Shown here piece by piece: positions 1 to 10,025 of a DNA stretch of 64,000 bases. The notes beneath the pieces are model-generated. The model was not told the origin of the DNA and made no database searches. It was given only the letters and a program-made list of their open reading frames with translations. This DNA is from Lepisosteus oculatus (lineage: Eukaryota > Chordata > Actinopteri > Semionotiformes > Lepisosteidae). Location of the stretch: the NCBI RefSeq assembly GCF_040954835.1, contig NC_090704.1, positions 36,460,979-36,524,978 on the forward strand, in the 5' to 3' direction. Every line of letters starts with the position of its first letter. Position 1 is the stretch's first letter. Both the position numbers and the translations under genes were made by a program.

Positions 1-2541
1 AGCAATTTAAGTATTTACAAGGCTCAGGTGTCTTCAGTACTGTTACAACTCTCTTGACATCTATTCTTTCACACATGCTCTTGAAAATGAAAGAATATAT
101 AATCGAATTAACAAGAAAGCTTAAGCTTAAATGTAAAAATTAAATTCCCTGGTTTCATTTTAGAGGCTTCACAATGAAAGGTTGGGTGATTGTTAGTTTG
201 TATCAGATATTGTATATTTTTGCATATGTATATTTAATGCCTTATTATTCATTTAAATGTCTGCAACAATCTTCAGTTGTATTTATTCATTATTTATATC
301 AGTTTTAATAATAGATTATAAAAAAATATTTTTATGGGTACTTAGTAAGTCTACTTTTAGTTCTCCAAAACAGTCTACAATAAATTATTTGATCATTTTA
401 CTCCCCTGCATCAGAAATCAATGATAACAGTTAGCAGGAGTCGTTGGAGTTATGTAGAATACAATTTTAATGAACTGCTACTAGAATTTAATATAGTTCT
501 GAAAACCTACTGTACGTATCTGTAGGATCATAATTAGAAAATAATTACAATGGTTTTTGATGTCAAAATTGTCATAAATTGTATTTTGGAGATATCATAA
601 CATATTGGTATTCCAAAGCTAAAGTACAGAAGCACAGTTAAAGAGGAAACTTTGGGGATCTAGGAATTTTCATCATCATCAACAACAATAACAACCATTC
701 ACCAGGGGGTTCCAGTACTGTATATTGAACCAAAAGGCATTAGTTCTAAACTTTATAAGTGGAAAGCTACATCATGAAATTAAAATTGTGCTCATTTTGT
801 GCCAGACATTTGAGGCCATTAGTATTTATTTTGATGCATTATTAATTAGTGGAGATTACATGCTTCATTTACGGTAACAAAGTCTATTAAATATTTCATT
901 TGCAATAAAAGAAATTCTAAGGCACATGTTAAAATAATTAAAGTAGCACATGATTGTATTAGCCTCATTTCTTTAACTCCATTTAACCTTTGTGCTGTGG
1001 AAAGGGGATTTGTTCTGCACACCGTTTTATACACTGTTAATTACAGTCTAAGTTAATTGAATACTGGTATTTGCGCTCACTTGGTAAGACTTAGAGAAAT
1101 TGCCTACTTACCACAGTACGTCCAGAAATTTATGAGTGAAACAAAACAGCTTTTTTTACACAGAAAAACAAAGAAATCTACGTCTGTTTAGTCCATTCCG
1201 TGCTCATAGTGTTTTGTTGTAGTGTAGCGACTTTCACTACGGTACTGTAAATAAAGAAGTTTCACTTTGACTCAACAAATGCCACAGGCGAAACAGACGT
1301 CAATTAAATGAGATCCAAAGCACTACAGTGGCCGAATTGGTCGGCTTTTGTTGGACTGGGAAATTCCAGGCGTCGCCCAAATGGCATACCAAATTAATCA
1401 AATAAGGTTATAATAATAAAAATAATAAGGTTAATATAATTAAAATTCAACCGCCCAACACACACATCCACACACACACACACAAGCAAAACTGATTTTT
1501 TATTTGTCTGTTCCGTACTGTATTACTTCGTGCTGAACGAGTTGACGGGTAACTGGGCATTGATTAAACATGCTGCAGGCTACATTTGCACCATGAATGA
1601 AAACTCTCACAGACTTCCTCAGTTCATGCTACTGTAGATCATACACAAATGTTTGGTTTATTTTTTAGTCTCAGCAACATACAGTATGTACAGAAGCCAT
1701 TGTACTGTATTTCTGTGCACCCAGCGGATTGCTGTGTAATTTTCTATTTGATTGAGCAGCGTACAGTAGGTGTAACAGAATAACCGGACGAAATGTGCGG
1801 TACATTGAAATGAGATAATATTTAAATACCGATTTAGATCAGTCGTTGTAGAAAGAGGAAACAACGAGACTGCCTCTTTCCTTTTTCTCTTCACATTTTT
1901 TTCTTTTTCGGTCCGTACTGCACCTAACCCTGGCCGCCCAGGAGGTCTAAATGGATCTGCATTCATTAATTTGTCGAGTTTATGTGCTTTACTCGACACT
2001 GGGAACAGGAGAATTCCAACAAATAATCAATTTTGTAAAATGCAAAAATCAAAATTGTTAGGAACACAATGTCTTTGGCATCATTTCTGTGACCAGTTCA
2101 GGTTCCACAACTTCAGACAAACTGACAGTTAAAGGAATGTTAAGTATTAAATGTGAACTGTATTTTCTAATAAAGAGGAAAATTCGAATGGAGAGAGCAT
2201 AAAAATATAATGATAAAGTTTTTCTTCCCCTATAATTAAATGCTTTCTCAAACATTGTATCGAAATATGTATGTAGACATTTAATGTAATAAAACTGGCT
2301 TTAAACAATGCCATCAAAAAATATATTTCTAAGCATGGCAAACAGTACTGTATATCCACAAGGCCTCTCCAATGCATATACAGTACATACTGTTCCTGGT
2401 CTCCAGTCTCTATCATATAAAGTACTAATACCTTTTTTTTCCTTGCTTCACTGAACTTTCACATCGTTAAGTTTGTGAGCTTATCTAGACACTCACACAT
2501 AATTATGTTAATTATGTTAAAAGAAGGGCTATTAGATACTG
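1..2541. other. gene-free AT-rich stretch
   Basis: No spliced gene could be assembled here. The DNA is AT-rich and contains a short CA repeat near 1.46 kb. Around 1658-1999 the minus strand has a 113-codon open frame preceded by a plausible splice acceptor (see findings), but it has no recognisable family. The rest reads as ordinary intergenic sequence or old unclassified repeats. Confidence 0.5.
1458..1485. repeat. CA microsatellite
   Basis: An interrupted run of CA dinucleotides, broken once by a TC. It is short and ordinary for a vertebrate genome. Confidence 0.85.
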
Positions 2542-2609
2542 TAGCTACAAAACTGAAAGCTAACTTGAGATAACTCGTTATCTCAAGTCAGCTTTCAGTT
2601 TTGTAGCTA
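2542..2609. repeat. 68-bp near-perfect hairpin
   Basis: Two 33-nt arms (2542-2574 and 2577-2609) are reverse complements with a single mismatch and a 2-nt loop. The complementarity resumes outside the arms after a 5-nt bulge (ATTAGA versus TCTAAT). It lies about 50 bp upstream of a Tc1-like relic. It could be a tiny fold-back element or the core of a MITE; no transposase belongs to it. Confidence 0.9.
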
Positions 2610-2659
2610 TCTAATGTTGCTGTCCTGGTACCAAAATAGAATACGAACGATAAATGTAT

Positions 2660-3870
2660 AGAGAGCTTTGCAAAAGTATTCAGACCCTTGCACAATTATC
2701 ACATTTTGATGCTTTAAACCTGGGCGTTATGACACTTTGATGTAGCAATGAATATGTTATATACACAACATACTCCACACATTCAAAGCACAAAACAAAA
2801 AGATTAGATAATTAACATGAAAGAATGATTGAAAAGATGATCTCTGTAAGGTCATCAGACAGGTAATGAATTTCAAGGAAAGGATTCAGCAATGAAGACC
2901 AAGGAGCTTTCAAAACAACTTGGCACAGATTTTCTACATGTTGTAGACCGACACAGATCACAGGACACAGGAGAAAGATAGAAAACAATTTCTAAGACAC
3001 TTAATACCTATGAGCATAGTGAAGTAAATCATTAAGAAGTAGAAGACATCCAGACACTGTCTAGATAAGGCAGTCAGTTCAAATGGATTAACCAGGAAAT
3101 GAGTAAACAGTGACTTTGAAAGAGCTTCTGTGTTCAGTGGCCGAGAAGGGAGAATATGTGCAGAAGTAAAAAAACCTCGGATCACTCCACAAAGCTGGCC
3201 TGTAATGCAGTGTGGAAAACTCATTTTAACTGCCACATGGATTTTGCCACAAAGTATTTAAGCATCCCTACTGTCAGGAAGAAGGGGGGCATTACTGTAT
3301 GTTATACTGTAGCTCTGGTTCTCATTAGCAGGGTCTGGAAAGCTTGTCAAGACTGAAGGGAATACAGATGGAGCAAAGTTCAGGCACATCAGACCTAAAA
3401 CTGGGACAAAAATTCCCCTTTCAGGAGGATAATGAGTTTTTGGTTGTGGACAATCCACCAGACCAAAGCTACACTGGAGTGTCTTACAAATAAGAACGTA
3501 ATGTCCTTCAGGTCCAGTTAAAGTCCTGATTTGAATTAAGAATTAAGTATAATGAATGTGTGGAAAACTTGAAAGCTCCTGTCCATAAGTGATCTCCAAG
3601 GAACTTGAGAGAGCTTGGCAAAAATTGCGCTGAGCCAGTGTGCAAATTGGTTGAGATTTACCCAAACAGACTTGTAGCTGTAATTACTGAGAAAGGTTCT
3701 TCTGGCACAAATATTATTCAATCAGAATATTTCTTCTTCTTCTCTTTAGTTATGCTGACATTTACTGCAACTTATAATTCCATTAGAAGTTTTAAGTTTT
3801 AACATTCAGGTTTATTAAAAATCGTAAGTTAAAAAACGTTTGCATCATTGTGTTACTGCACATTTCATTG
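2660..3870 (+). mobile_element. Tc1/mariner-type transposon relic with broken transposase
   Basis: The left end (near 2667) reads GCTTTGCAAAAGTATTCAGA, the terminal sequence typical of fish Tc1-like elements. Around 2890 a start-like segment encodes the MKTKELSKQL type of opening, also typical of fish Tc1 transposases. Around 3325-3480 there are remnants of the conserved block near the catalytic core (GKLVK..GNTDGAKF.. and a QEDNE-like segment). Around 3600-3720 are C-terminal remnants (ELGKN..KLVEIYPNRLVAVI.EKG). The frame is broken repeatedly by stops and indels and no long frame survives, so this is a dead copy. Family placement rests on remembered features of fish Tc1 elements. Confidence 0.8.
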
Positions 3871-4704
3871 AATGTTGAATTAAAAAAATAATCAGCACAT
3901 TTCTGACGAAAGCATTGCAAAATATACTGTATTAGTTCTGGCATTTTTACAACTGACTATATCATAACTATTCTCTAACTTTTTCTTTTTGTGTATTTAT
4001 CTGATAGGATCTTTTTCCAGCTTGCTTGGCTTTGCACATTTCACACAGTATGTAGTTCAGGATGTTGCAATTGCTATAGTGCTAGTCAACACTGTCCTTG
4101 TATAAACTAAAAACACATCCACATTGTAAGGCCTCGTATCATCAGAGTGTTCATGTCATACAATCAGACACAAGCCTCCTCTAATTCCCACAAATGCAGA
4201 CTCTTTAATCAATCATCCAATCAGTCACCACCACACCAGAGTACTTACAGTAAGGACTCTTTCCAAACATCTCAGCGCTCAGTATTGAGTTTCCCACTGA
4301 GACTCCTGGCTTTAGAGTTTCCTTGCTACCTGTCTGCTGTTTGCTTCCTGATCCTCTGGGTTACTGACTAGTGTTTACTACAACTACGACTTCAGATACT
4401 CCCTTTGGATAAGTACACCCGGCTTTTGCTAAAAATCTGTTCCTCTGTTTAAACCGTTCACCGCATAGGGTCCAACCATAATTTTGGCTTTTGCAACGTT
4501 ACAGTTCGCCCAATAAAAGCATCCTGTTGAAACTTTATGGAGGTGTTAACAAACATTTGGAAGGTATGATACAGTATCTCCCAAGGTCTTATCCACTTCT
4601 TCTGCTTCCACTCCTAATTCTTCTCAGAGACACTTCCCATGAAAACGTATGAATACCAAAGTAACCCCCTCTCTTTTGCATCATTCTGCATCCCTCCTTA
4701 ACCC
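3871..4704. other. gene-free stretch, probable transposon debris
   Basis: No coding exon was recognised. The segment 4140-4480 has a 74-codon frame with no known domain, and its style resembles 5' parts of retroelements seen elsewhere in the window (about 12.6 and 16.8 kb). No family is assigned. Confidence 0.4.
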
Positions 4705-4979
4705 ATCCCTCCTGGGGTGTTTCTTGAAAAGTCTAGGGGTGTAACCCTGGCGTCCTGACCAAATTTCCCATTGGCCTTTATAAATCATGGCCTCCTAATA
4801 ATTCCCATCTATGAATCTCTGTTCTCCTCCCCACTAATAGCTTATGTATGATGAGCATTCTGGTGCACTATGGCTGCTGGCACATCATCCAGTTGGATTC
4901 TGCACATCGGTGGTGGTGGAGGGAAGTCCCCATTACCTGTAAAGCACTTTGAGTGGAGTGTCCAGAAAAGTGCTATATA
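4705..4979 (+). mobile_element. 5S-rRNA-type SINE, truncated copy
   Basis: It matches the downstream body and tail of the SINE found complete at 57.3-58.3 kb: a segment about gene-desert style CATGGCCTCCTA, then CTCCCCACTAATAGC, GGCTGCTGGC, TAAAGCACTTTGAGTGGA and the end AAAAGTGCTATATA. The 5S-like head is missing. A Tc1-type end begins immediately after its last bases. Confidence 0.8.
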
Positions 4980-5200
4980 CACTGCCTTGCAAAAGTATTC
5001 ACCCCCCTTGGACTTTTTCACATTTTATTGTGTTACAGCATGGAACCATTATGTATTTAACTGAGACTTTTTGCCACTCATCAACAAAAAGTAATTATGC
5101 ATTCAATTATTTTCCGTTTTTTATTTTTAATTTATTTAGTAAAATGTGTGGATTTTTTTTCACATTGACATTATATAGTACTTTGTGAATACAGTTCAGA
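4980..5200 (+). mobile_element. Tc1-like terminal fragment inserted at a SINE end
   Basis: It begins CTGCCTTGCAAAAGTATTCA followed by CCCCCCTTGGAC and TTTTTCACATTTTATTGTG, the known terminal sequence of a fish Tc1-like family. It adjoins the TATA-rich tail of the SINE, consistent with insertion at a TA. No transposase is present, so it is a solo end or MITE. Confidence 0.75.
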
Positions 5201-5519
5201 ATGGTATTTCGTTTTATATTGAATCCTGTATGACAGTAATAGAATGAAATTAAAATGTTATTTATTTAATTAATAAGTATGGTATACAAATTGCTATGTG
5301 AGTGGAATGCACATGTGTTGAATGCTGTAAAGATTGTCCTGAAGAGGTGTTTTTTATAGGAGGTAACATCATTCACCCACCCCCACCCATCAAGATTAGC
5401 CCTCATAACTCTCTGTGAGAAACAACAGCAACAAACAACAGTACAGATTAGGGGTGGATGATGTAATTTAATGCAGTACCAGGAGGATCAGTACTACAGT
5501 AGGACCACTGCTTCTGATT

Positions 5520-6325
5520 TGCTCTAGATTCTGGTTTAGCTTGTAGAACTAATCAAGATTTCAGATTATATCAAATTAGTAGGATTACCAAACTATCTGG
5601 AAGCAGCAAAAGAAATTAGAAAAGGTAAAATCCCAGACTGTGCTAACATCTGACAGATGACGTTTAATGCACTGTAGGTAGGAAAAAAATGAAATATTAT
5701 CACAAAAATGGAAAGACAGAGCTAGAAGAGGCTACTTATGAAAAAAGACTTAGGTGTTTAACATCAATTATATCTTGAAAAGGTGGGAAGCAATTCAAAA
5801 GGCAAAAAATGTTAGCATACAGTACATTGATACAATTTTAGAAGTTAAATCAAGATATGTTATGTTTAAGTAGAATAACTTACTGCTAAGGTCTTATTTA
5901 GAATAATATGTAGAATTCTGGTCACCACATTAGAGAAAATATATTGTTGCTCTGGAATCAGTCCAGAGAAAACCAAATGAATACTTTCTGGGGCTTCAAG
6001 AAATGTCTGGCATTGACAGGCTGAAGGAACATAACCATACATATCTATATATTATAGTCTTGAACTGAGAAAAAGAATTCAGAACTCTTTAAGGCATTGA
6101 CAAAGTCACTCATGTGCAACAGTATGTGGCACATATTTAAAATTGAGAGCAGGAGGCTCCACTTTACCTAAAGGATCGTGGCAGTATGGAGCAAGCTACA
6201 GTATCTAGCCATGTTTTCTTTCAGGAAATGGCTCAATGACATGCTTGGAGAAATTATTTACTTACTAGCAAGATGGGCTGAATAGTTTCTTCTTGTGTGT
6301 AACAACAGCGCAATGGAACAATAAC
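5520..6325 (+). mobile_element. LINE 3' end (CR1/L2-like), degenerate
   Basis: The translated style at 5900-6030 (EFWSPH..KYIVALESVQRK..NTFWG) and the downstream text AGGCTGAAGGAACATAACC and ATGGGCTGAATAGTTTCTTC recall the end of ORF2 and the 3' UTR of CR1/L2-type fish LINEs, where a phrase like GGGCTGAATGGCCTCC is standard. Many stops and indels break it. The clade is uncertain. Confidence 0.6.
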
Positions 6326-6784
6326 TTTGTTTTCAGATGTCATTGACTCTTCAAAAGAAATACATAAAGCTTCAAAATAAATTATTTAATTATATTTTAT
6401 TCGGTTTTGTTGCTTTTGTTGCATTTTTTTTTCTGGTTGAAATCTCTGGGTGAGGGAGAGCACTTTGTGTATGAGAACAAAAACTCAAAGGTTTTATTGG
6501 AATTTTACCAAACTGATACCTAAGAATGAAGAATAGATGAGGGCACTGACATGCGAATCAGGTAAGATTATCCCCTTCTGTTTTGGTGTGATTAAACTAT
6601 AAATACAGTCTTTACTTGTACGTATGGCTCAACCCTAGGCAGAGAAGTGATATGTGCATCCAAGTCGGACATTAGTCTCATGTCCGGAAGCCAATTTGAG
6701 CTAGTGTTCCACGATAAGCCTTTGACTTTGAAAGTTCTGAGTGTAATTTAAAGAAGCGAACTCAAAGTAAGACATTATAATAAT

Positions 6785-6880
6785 AATAATTAATAATTGC
6801 TTATACTTATATAGTGCTTTTCTTCGAACTCCACTCAAAGCGCTTTACAGGTAGTGCAACCACCTGCATCCACCTTATAA
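6785..6880 (-). mobile_element. 5S-SINE tail fragment
   Basis: Reverse-oriented tail of the 5S-type SINE: AATAATAATT repeats, then TTATACTTATATAGTGCTTT and CTCCACTCAAAGCGCTTTAC. It sits inside ficolin relic A. Confidence 0.8.
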
Positions 6881-7820
6881 TAGAAATTCAGGCTTAGAGC
6901 GGAAAGTACTCTTTATTTCCAGCACAGCAGCAAAGACACCAGCACACAAATACACCGTCACCGGGCTATAACACACTCAGGTCACTAGGGGTACAGGTAC
7001 TATAGGGTGATTCAGTGGGAACAAGTATAAAAGGCTATAAACCAGCGATAACTATTTACATGGCAGCCCAACAGCCAACAATAATGTGCATCTGCAACAG
7101 ATGGTCAACCCGCGCTGGCCGGAAGCCCTCAGTCCCCCCTTTTGGGTCCTCCTCCCATCCTGCCCTTCGCCCAGCATCTCAGCCGGGCCCTCTTCGGCCG
7201 CAACGCCAGGCGAGGGCACCACAATGTTCAAAAGTAAGAACAAAACGGTATGAACATTAAGTGCAACGGTTGAGCCACACTCGCATATCAAAACGGAAAT
7301 AGCATAACCACGCATTCATGACAACTAGTGATGCGCGGGTTGAAAAAGATTTTAGATCGGGTTGGGCGGGTGCGGGTAAAAAAAAGCCGACCTGTGCATC
7401 ACTAACGACAATAGACTGCTTCATGGCGGCAAGGACGTCGCCGCCAAACTGACCGTCTCGTTTTCCATGTGTGACATCGTTTCATTCGTGGTGCATAAAA
7501 TAAAAACTGAAGCGATAAGCGCTGATGGGGAGAATGAAGAGGCGAGGTTGTCCGCCATAATGTTTTAAGTTTCATTAAAACACAAAGGCAAATGAAGGGT
7601 ATAGCCAAGGAGAATGAATGGAAACTTTGCCCTTTCAGCAGACCTCAAGCCAGCCAAGCCGACTAGGCTGGTGCTTGCCCCAGTATTGACAAACACAGTC
7701 CCCTTAACTGGTGAAACCCAAAAACCTAGCATCAACACACAAGTCCCTCCTCCCACTTTTAACAGCTTACAATTCTTAACAGTGCTCATAGGGGGAGCAC
7801 TCCTGACTTAAACAGGTCCC
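6881..7820. other. GC-richer unclassified insert within ficolin relic A
   Basis: This block has no counterpart in the intact ficolin gene. It is richer in GC and CpG than its surroundings (notably 7110-7220) and contains the hAT-like MITE at 7326-7404. Short frames on both strands have no recognisable domain. It may be the remains of one or more transposons that replaced the ficolin exons. Confidence 0.4.
7326..7404. mobile_element. 79-bp hAT-like MITE
   Basis: The termini are inverted: TAGTGATGCGCGGGT at the left and the complement of TAGTGATGCACAGGT at the right (12 or 13 of 15 bases shared). The flanks ATGACAAC (7318-7325) and ACGACAAT (7405-7412) agree at 6 of 8 positions, as expected for a decayed 8-bp target duplication of the hAT superfamily. 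There is no coding capacity. Confidence 0.65.
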
Positions 7821-7919
7821 TCATTGAGACCATTTAGTCTAAAAGTTTTGAAAATGTAGAAAGTCTTAACTGACCACTAATAAGACAGCTAGAAATCCAT
7901 AACATAGTACTATTATATT

Positions 7920-8155
7920 GTAACGCATACGGCCTCCATTGCTTGTGAGAGCCGGCTTACCAGCCCGGTGACGTCATCGCTCTTCCCTATGTATAGCAGG
8001 GACCACAGCCGCTGGGCTGATGGGAGATTTCCCTTTGGCTCAAGAGGCTCGGTCCCTGTTGAGTGATGCCAGAGGCCTGGGTTCGAATCCCTGACCGTCG
8101 GGGGCTGACCTGAGGTGGCAGTAGCGAGGGTGCCCACATGAACCCTGGAGTGTTA
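7920..8155 (+). mobile_element. tRNA-derived SINE
   Basis: An insertion into the intron-7-like block of ficolin relic A. It carries an A-box-like TGGCTCAAGAGG (about 8037-8048) and a B-box GGTTCGAATCC (8080-8090), spaced as in a tRNA promoter. Its ends are TGTAAC and GTTACA, a short inverted match. A clear target duplication was not found. Confidence 0.65.
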
Positions 8156-8760
8156 CAATATCATTACATAAGAACTCAAGTGGCACACACAACACTATAT
8201 TCATTTAACGTGATGTTTATAAACATTATGACATTTTATGCAAGATGTACAGTATGAACCTTTATCAAATCTAAGCATTGTTAAATATTTCAAAATATAA
8301 CCAACTCAGAAATGCAATTGGCAAAATCTTTTCTTCACATTCAAAATTTGGGTTTTTCATGACAGTATTTCCCTGAGAATAATATTACAGTAATTACATG
8401 TTCTACTTTTACTATACTGTATGTGCCATTGAGTTCTCAGATGAATGGTTAAGTCACCAGAACGAGTGTGTTGACGGAGGTATATTGTAGATCTGAATGT
8501 TGGCCCACTGTGGGTCTAATTTGTAGAAATATGGCTAATCTAGTTTTTTTATCTACTGGGAGTGCCAATTGTCAAAAAACAATCATTAGAAAACCAACAC
8601 TGGGATAAAATCCTTTTGTAACTGAGTCTTCAAGAATACATACTGTATGTCAAGAAGAATAACGTGCTAAATCATCTTACAATCTGATCACAAAAGGCTC
8701 AGCTTTGAGTTAAAGAACACATATTGTATACTGTAGGTAAATATGTTTTATTGGTTATCT

Positions 8761-10025
8761 TATCTCTTTGGAGCTTACTCACAGCGTTGCCCATATTATT
8801 TTTTATGGATGGATAATTTGTGGGAAAGTATTGCATTTTCATGGGTCATGCTTTGCATTTTAATTTATTATGTTTAAAACTTTCCTAAAACTATTCAATA
8901 TAAGGCAATTCAAATTTTGGGAACTAAAATAAATATTTCTAAAGCAATAGAGGTTGTGTCCTTTCTACTATATTATTCATACAATGTTATTCTGCTGCAG
9001 TGTAAGTGTAATTTGTATTTTATCATTAGTGATGTATTTTACATTTATACCCACACAAAAAATATCAGACAAATAAACTTCAAAGAAGATGAGTCCACTG
9101 AAGATACTGAATAACAGTAATAAATGTTACAATGATTGCACTCACTCCACTCCACTCCCCCAGTTCTCTTGAATACAGCAGCAAGGAATTCTTCATTAAA
9201 AAATTAGGATGAATTAAACAGCAGGTATTATGCAGTAGGTATCAATCAAGAGAACACATGCAACATATTATCCATAGGGGTATGCACAGTACTTTACATG
9301 GTTTAATCATTATTTAATATTATATGACCCTGTATGATTTGGCCTTGGTCTTAAAGGGTGAAAATGCTTTGCAAATAACTATTATCACTGGCCATTGATA
9401 ATCAAGCCGTAAGCAGAAAAGCTAAGATCAAGAGTGTACTGGAACCCCCATCATTTACAGTAGTAAAACAATCAGCATGAGTAAAACTAATTTTTGGCTT
9501 ATTAAAATAATAGAAAAAAACAGTTATCTTTTGGTTGTGGACCGCAAACATGGTGAAATGTTCCTGTGACCGATCAAAGGTTAGGAAAATGAGAAACTTT
9601 GAGGGCAATAAATCAAGGCCAGATGAGGCTGCTCCATTTGGCAGATCAAGAAGTTGACATAGCTTTAAAATTTTAAGTCATTTTAAACACTTGCGCTCCA
9701 TCTTTAAAACAGTAAAACTGATAATGAAGTGTTGGGATAAAGACAATATCCCAGTAAAGGAATACATTCTTAATTGTGTTAATGATGATGATTCCTCTTC
9801 CTGCAGTCTTACTTTGGTCATGCTTTTTCTTGTTGGCCAAAATTAGGGACGATTTTCAGTTAGAGAATTGCACCACACTGTAATGCATTGTTTAGCACTA
9901 CTTTGGAAGGTATTCTTGTGTTTTCTCCTGACCTGGTGCCAGATCCTCTCATTGTGATTCAGATACTGTAAATTCATAAATTACTGCTGAATAAAAACAT
10001 TATTGTACAACTACACATACTGTGC
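8761..10025. other. gene-free stretch between ficolin relic A and the tandem units
   Basis: AT-rich with no exon, RNA gene or classified repeat recognised. Short open frames at 8917-9114, 9402-9608 and 9974-10165 have no domain and are expected by chance at this base composition. Confidence 0.5.

Larger units (their letters stand above)
6465..8760 (+). pseudogene. ficolin relic A: promoter, intron 7 and 3' flank, coding exons lost
   Basis: Three blocks match the intact ficolin locus in order. Block 1, 6465-6655, matches its promoter (22450-22612): both have GGTTTTATTGGAATTTTA, then TTTTGGTGTGA, then a TATAAATA box (6598-6605 here). Block 2, 7820-8340, matches the end of intron 7 (29075-29390), including GACCATTTAGTCTAAAA and CAAAATATAACCA; a tRNA-SINE interrupts it. 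Block 3, about 8500-8700, matches the 3' flank (29875-30060), including GTAGAAATAT, CATTAGAAAA and AATAACGTGCTAAAT. Exons 1-8 are absent, and 6.88-7.82 kb is unrelated DNA that fills the gap. This is an old duplicate gutted by deletion and insertion. Confidence 0.75.
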
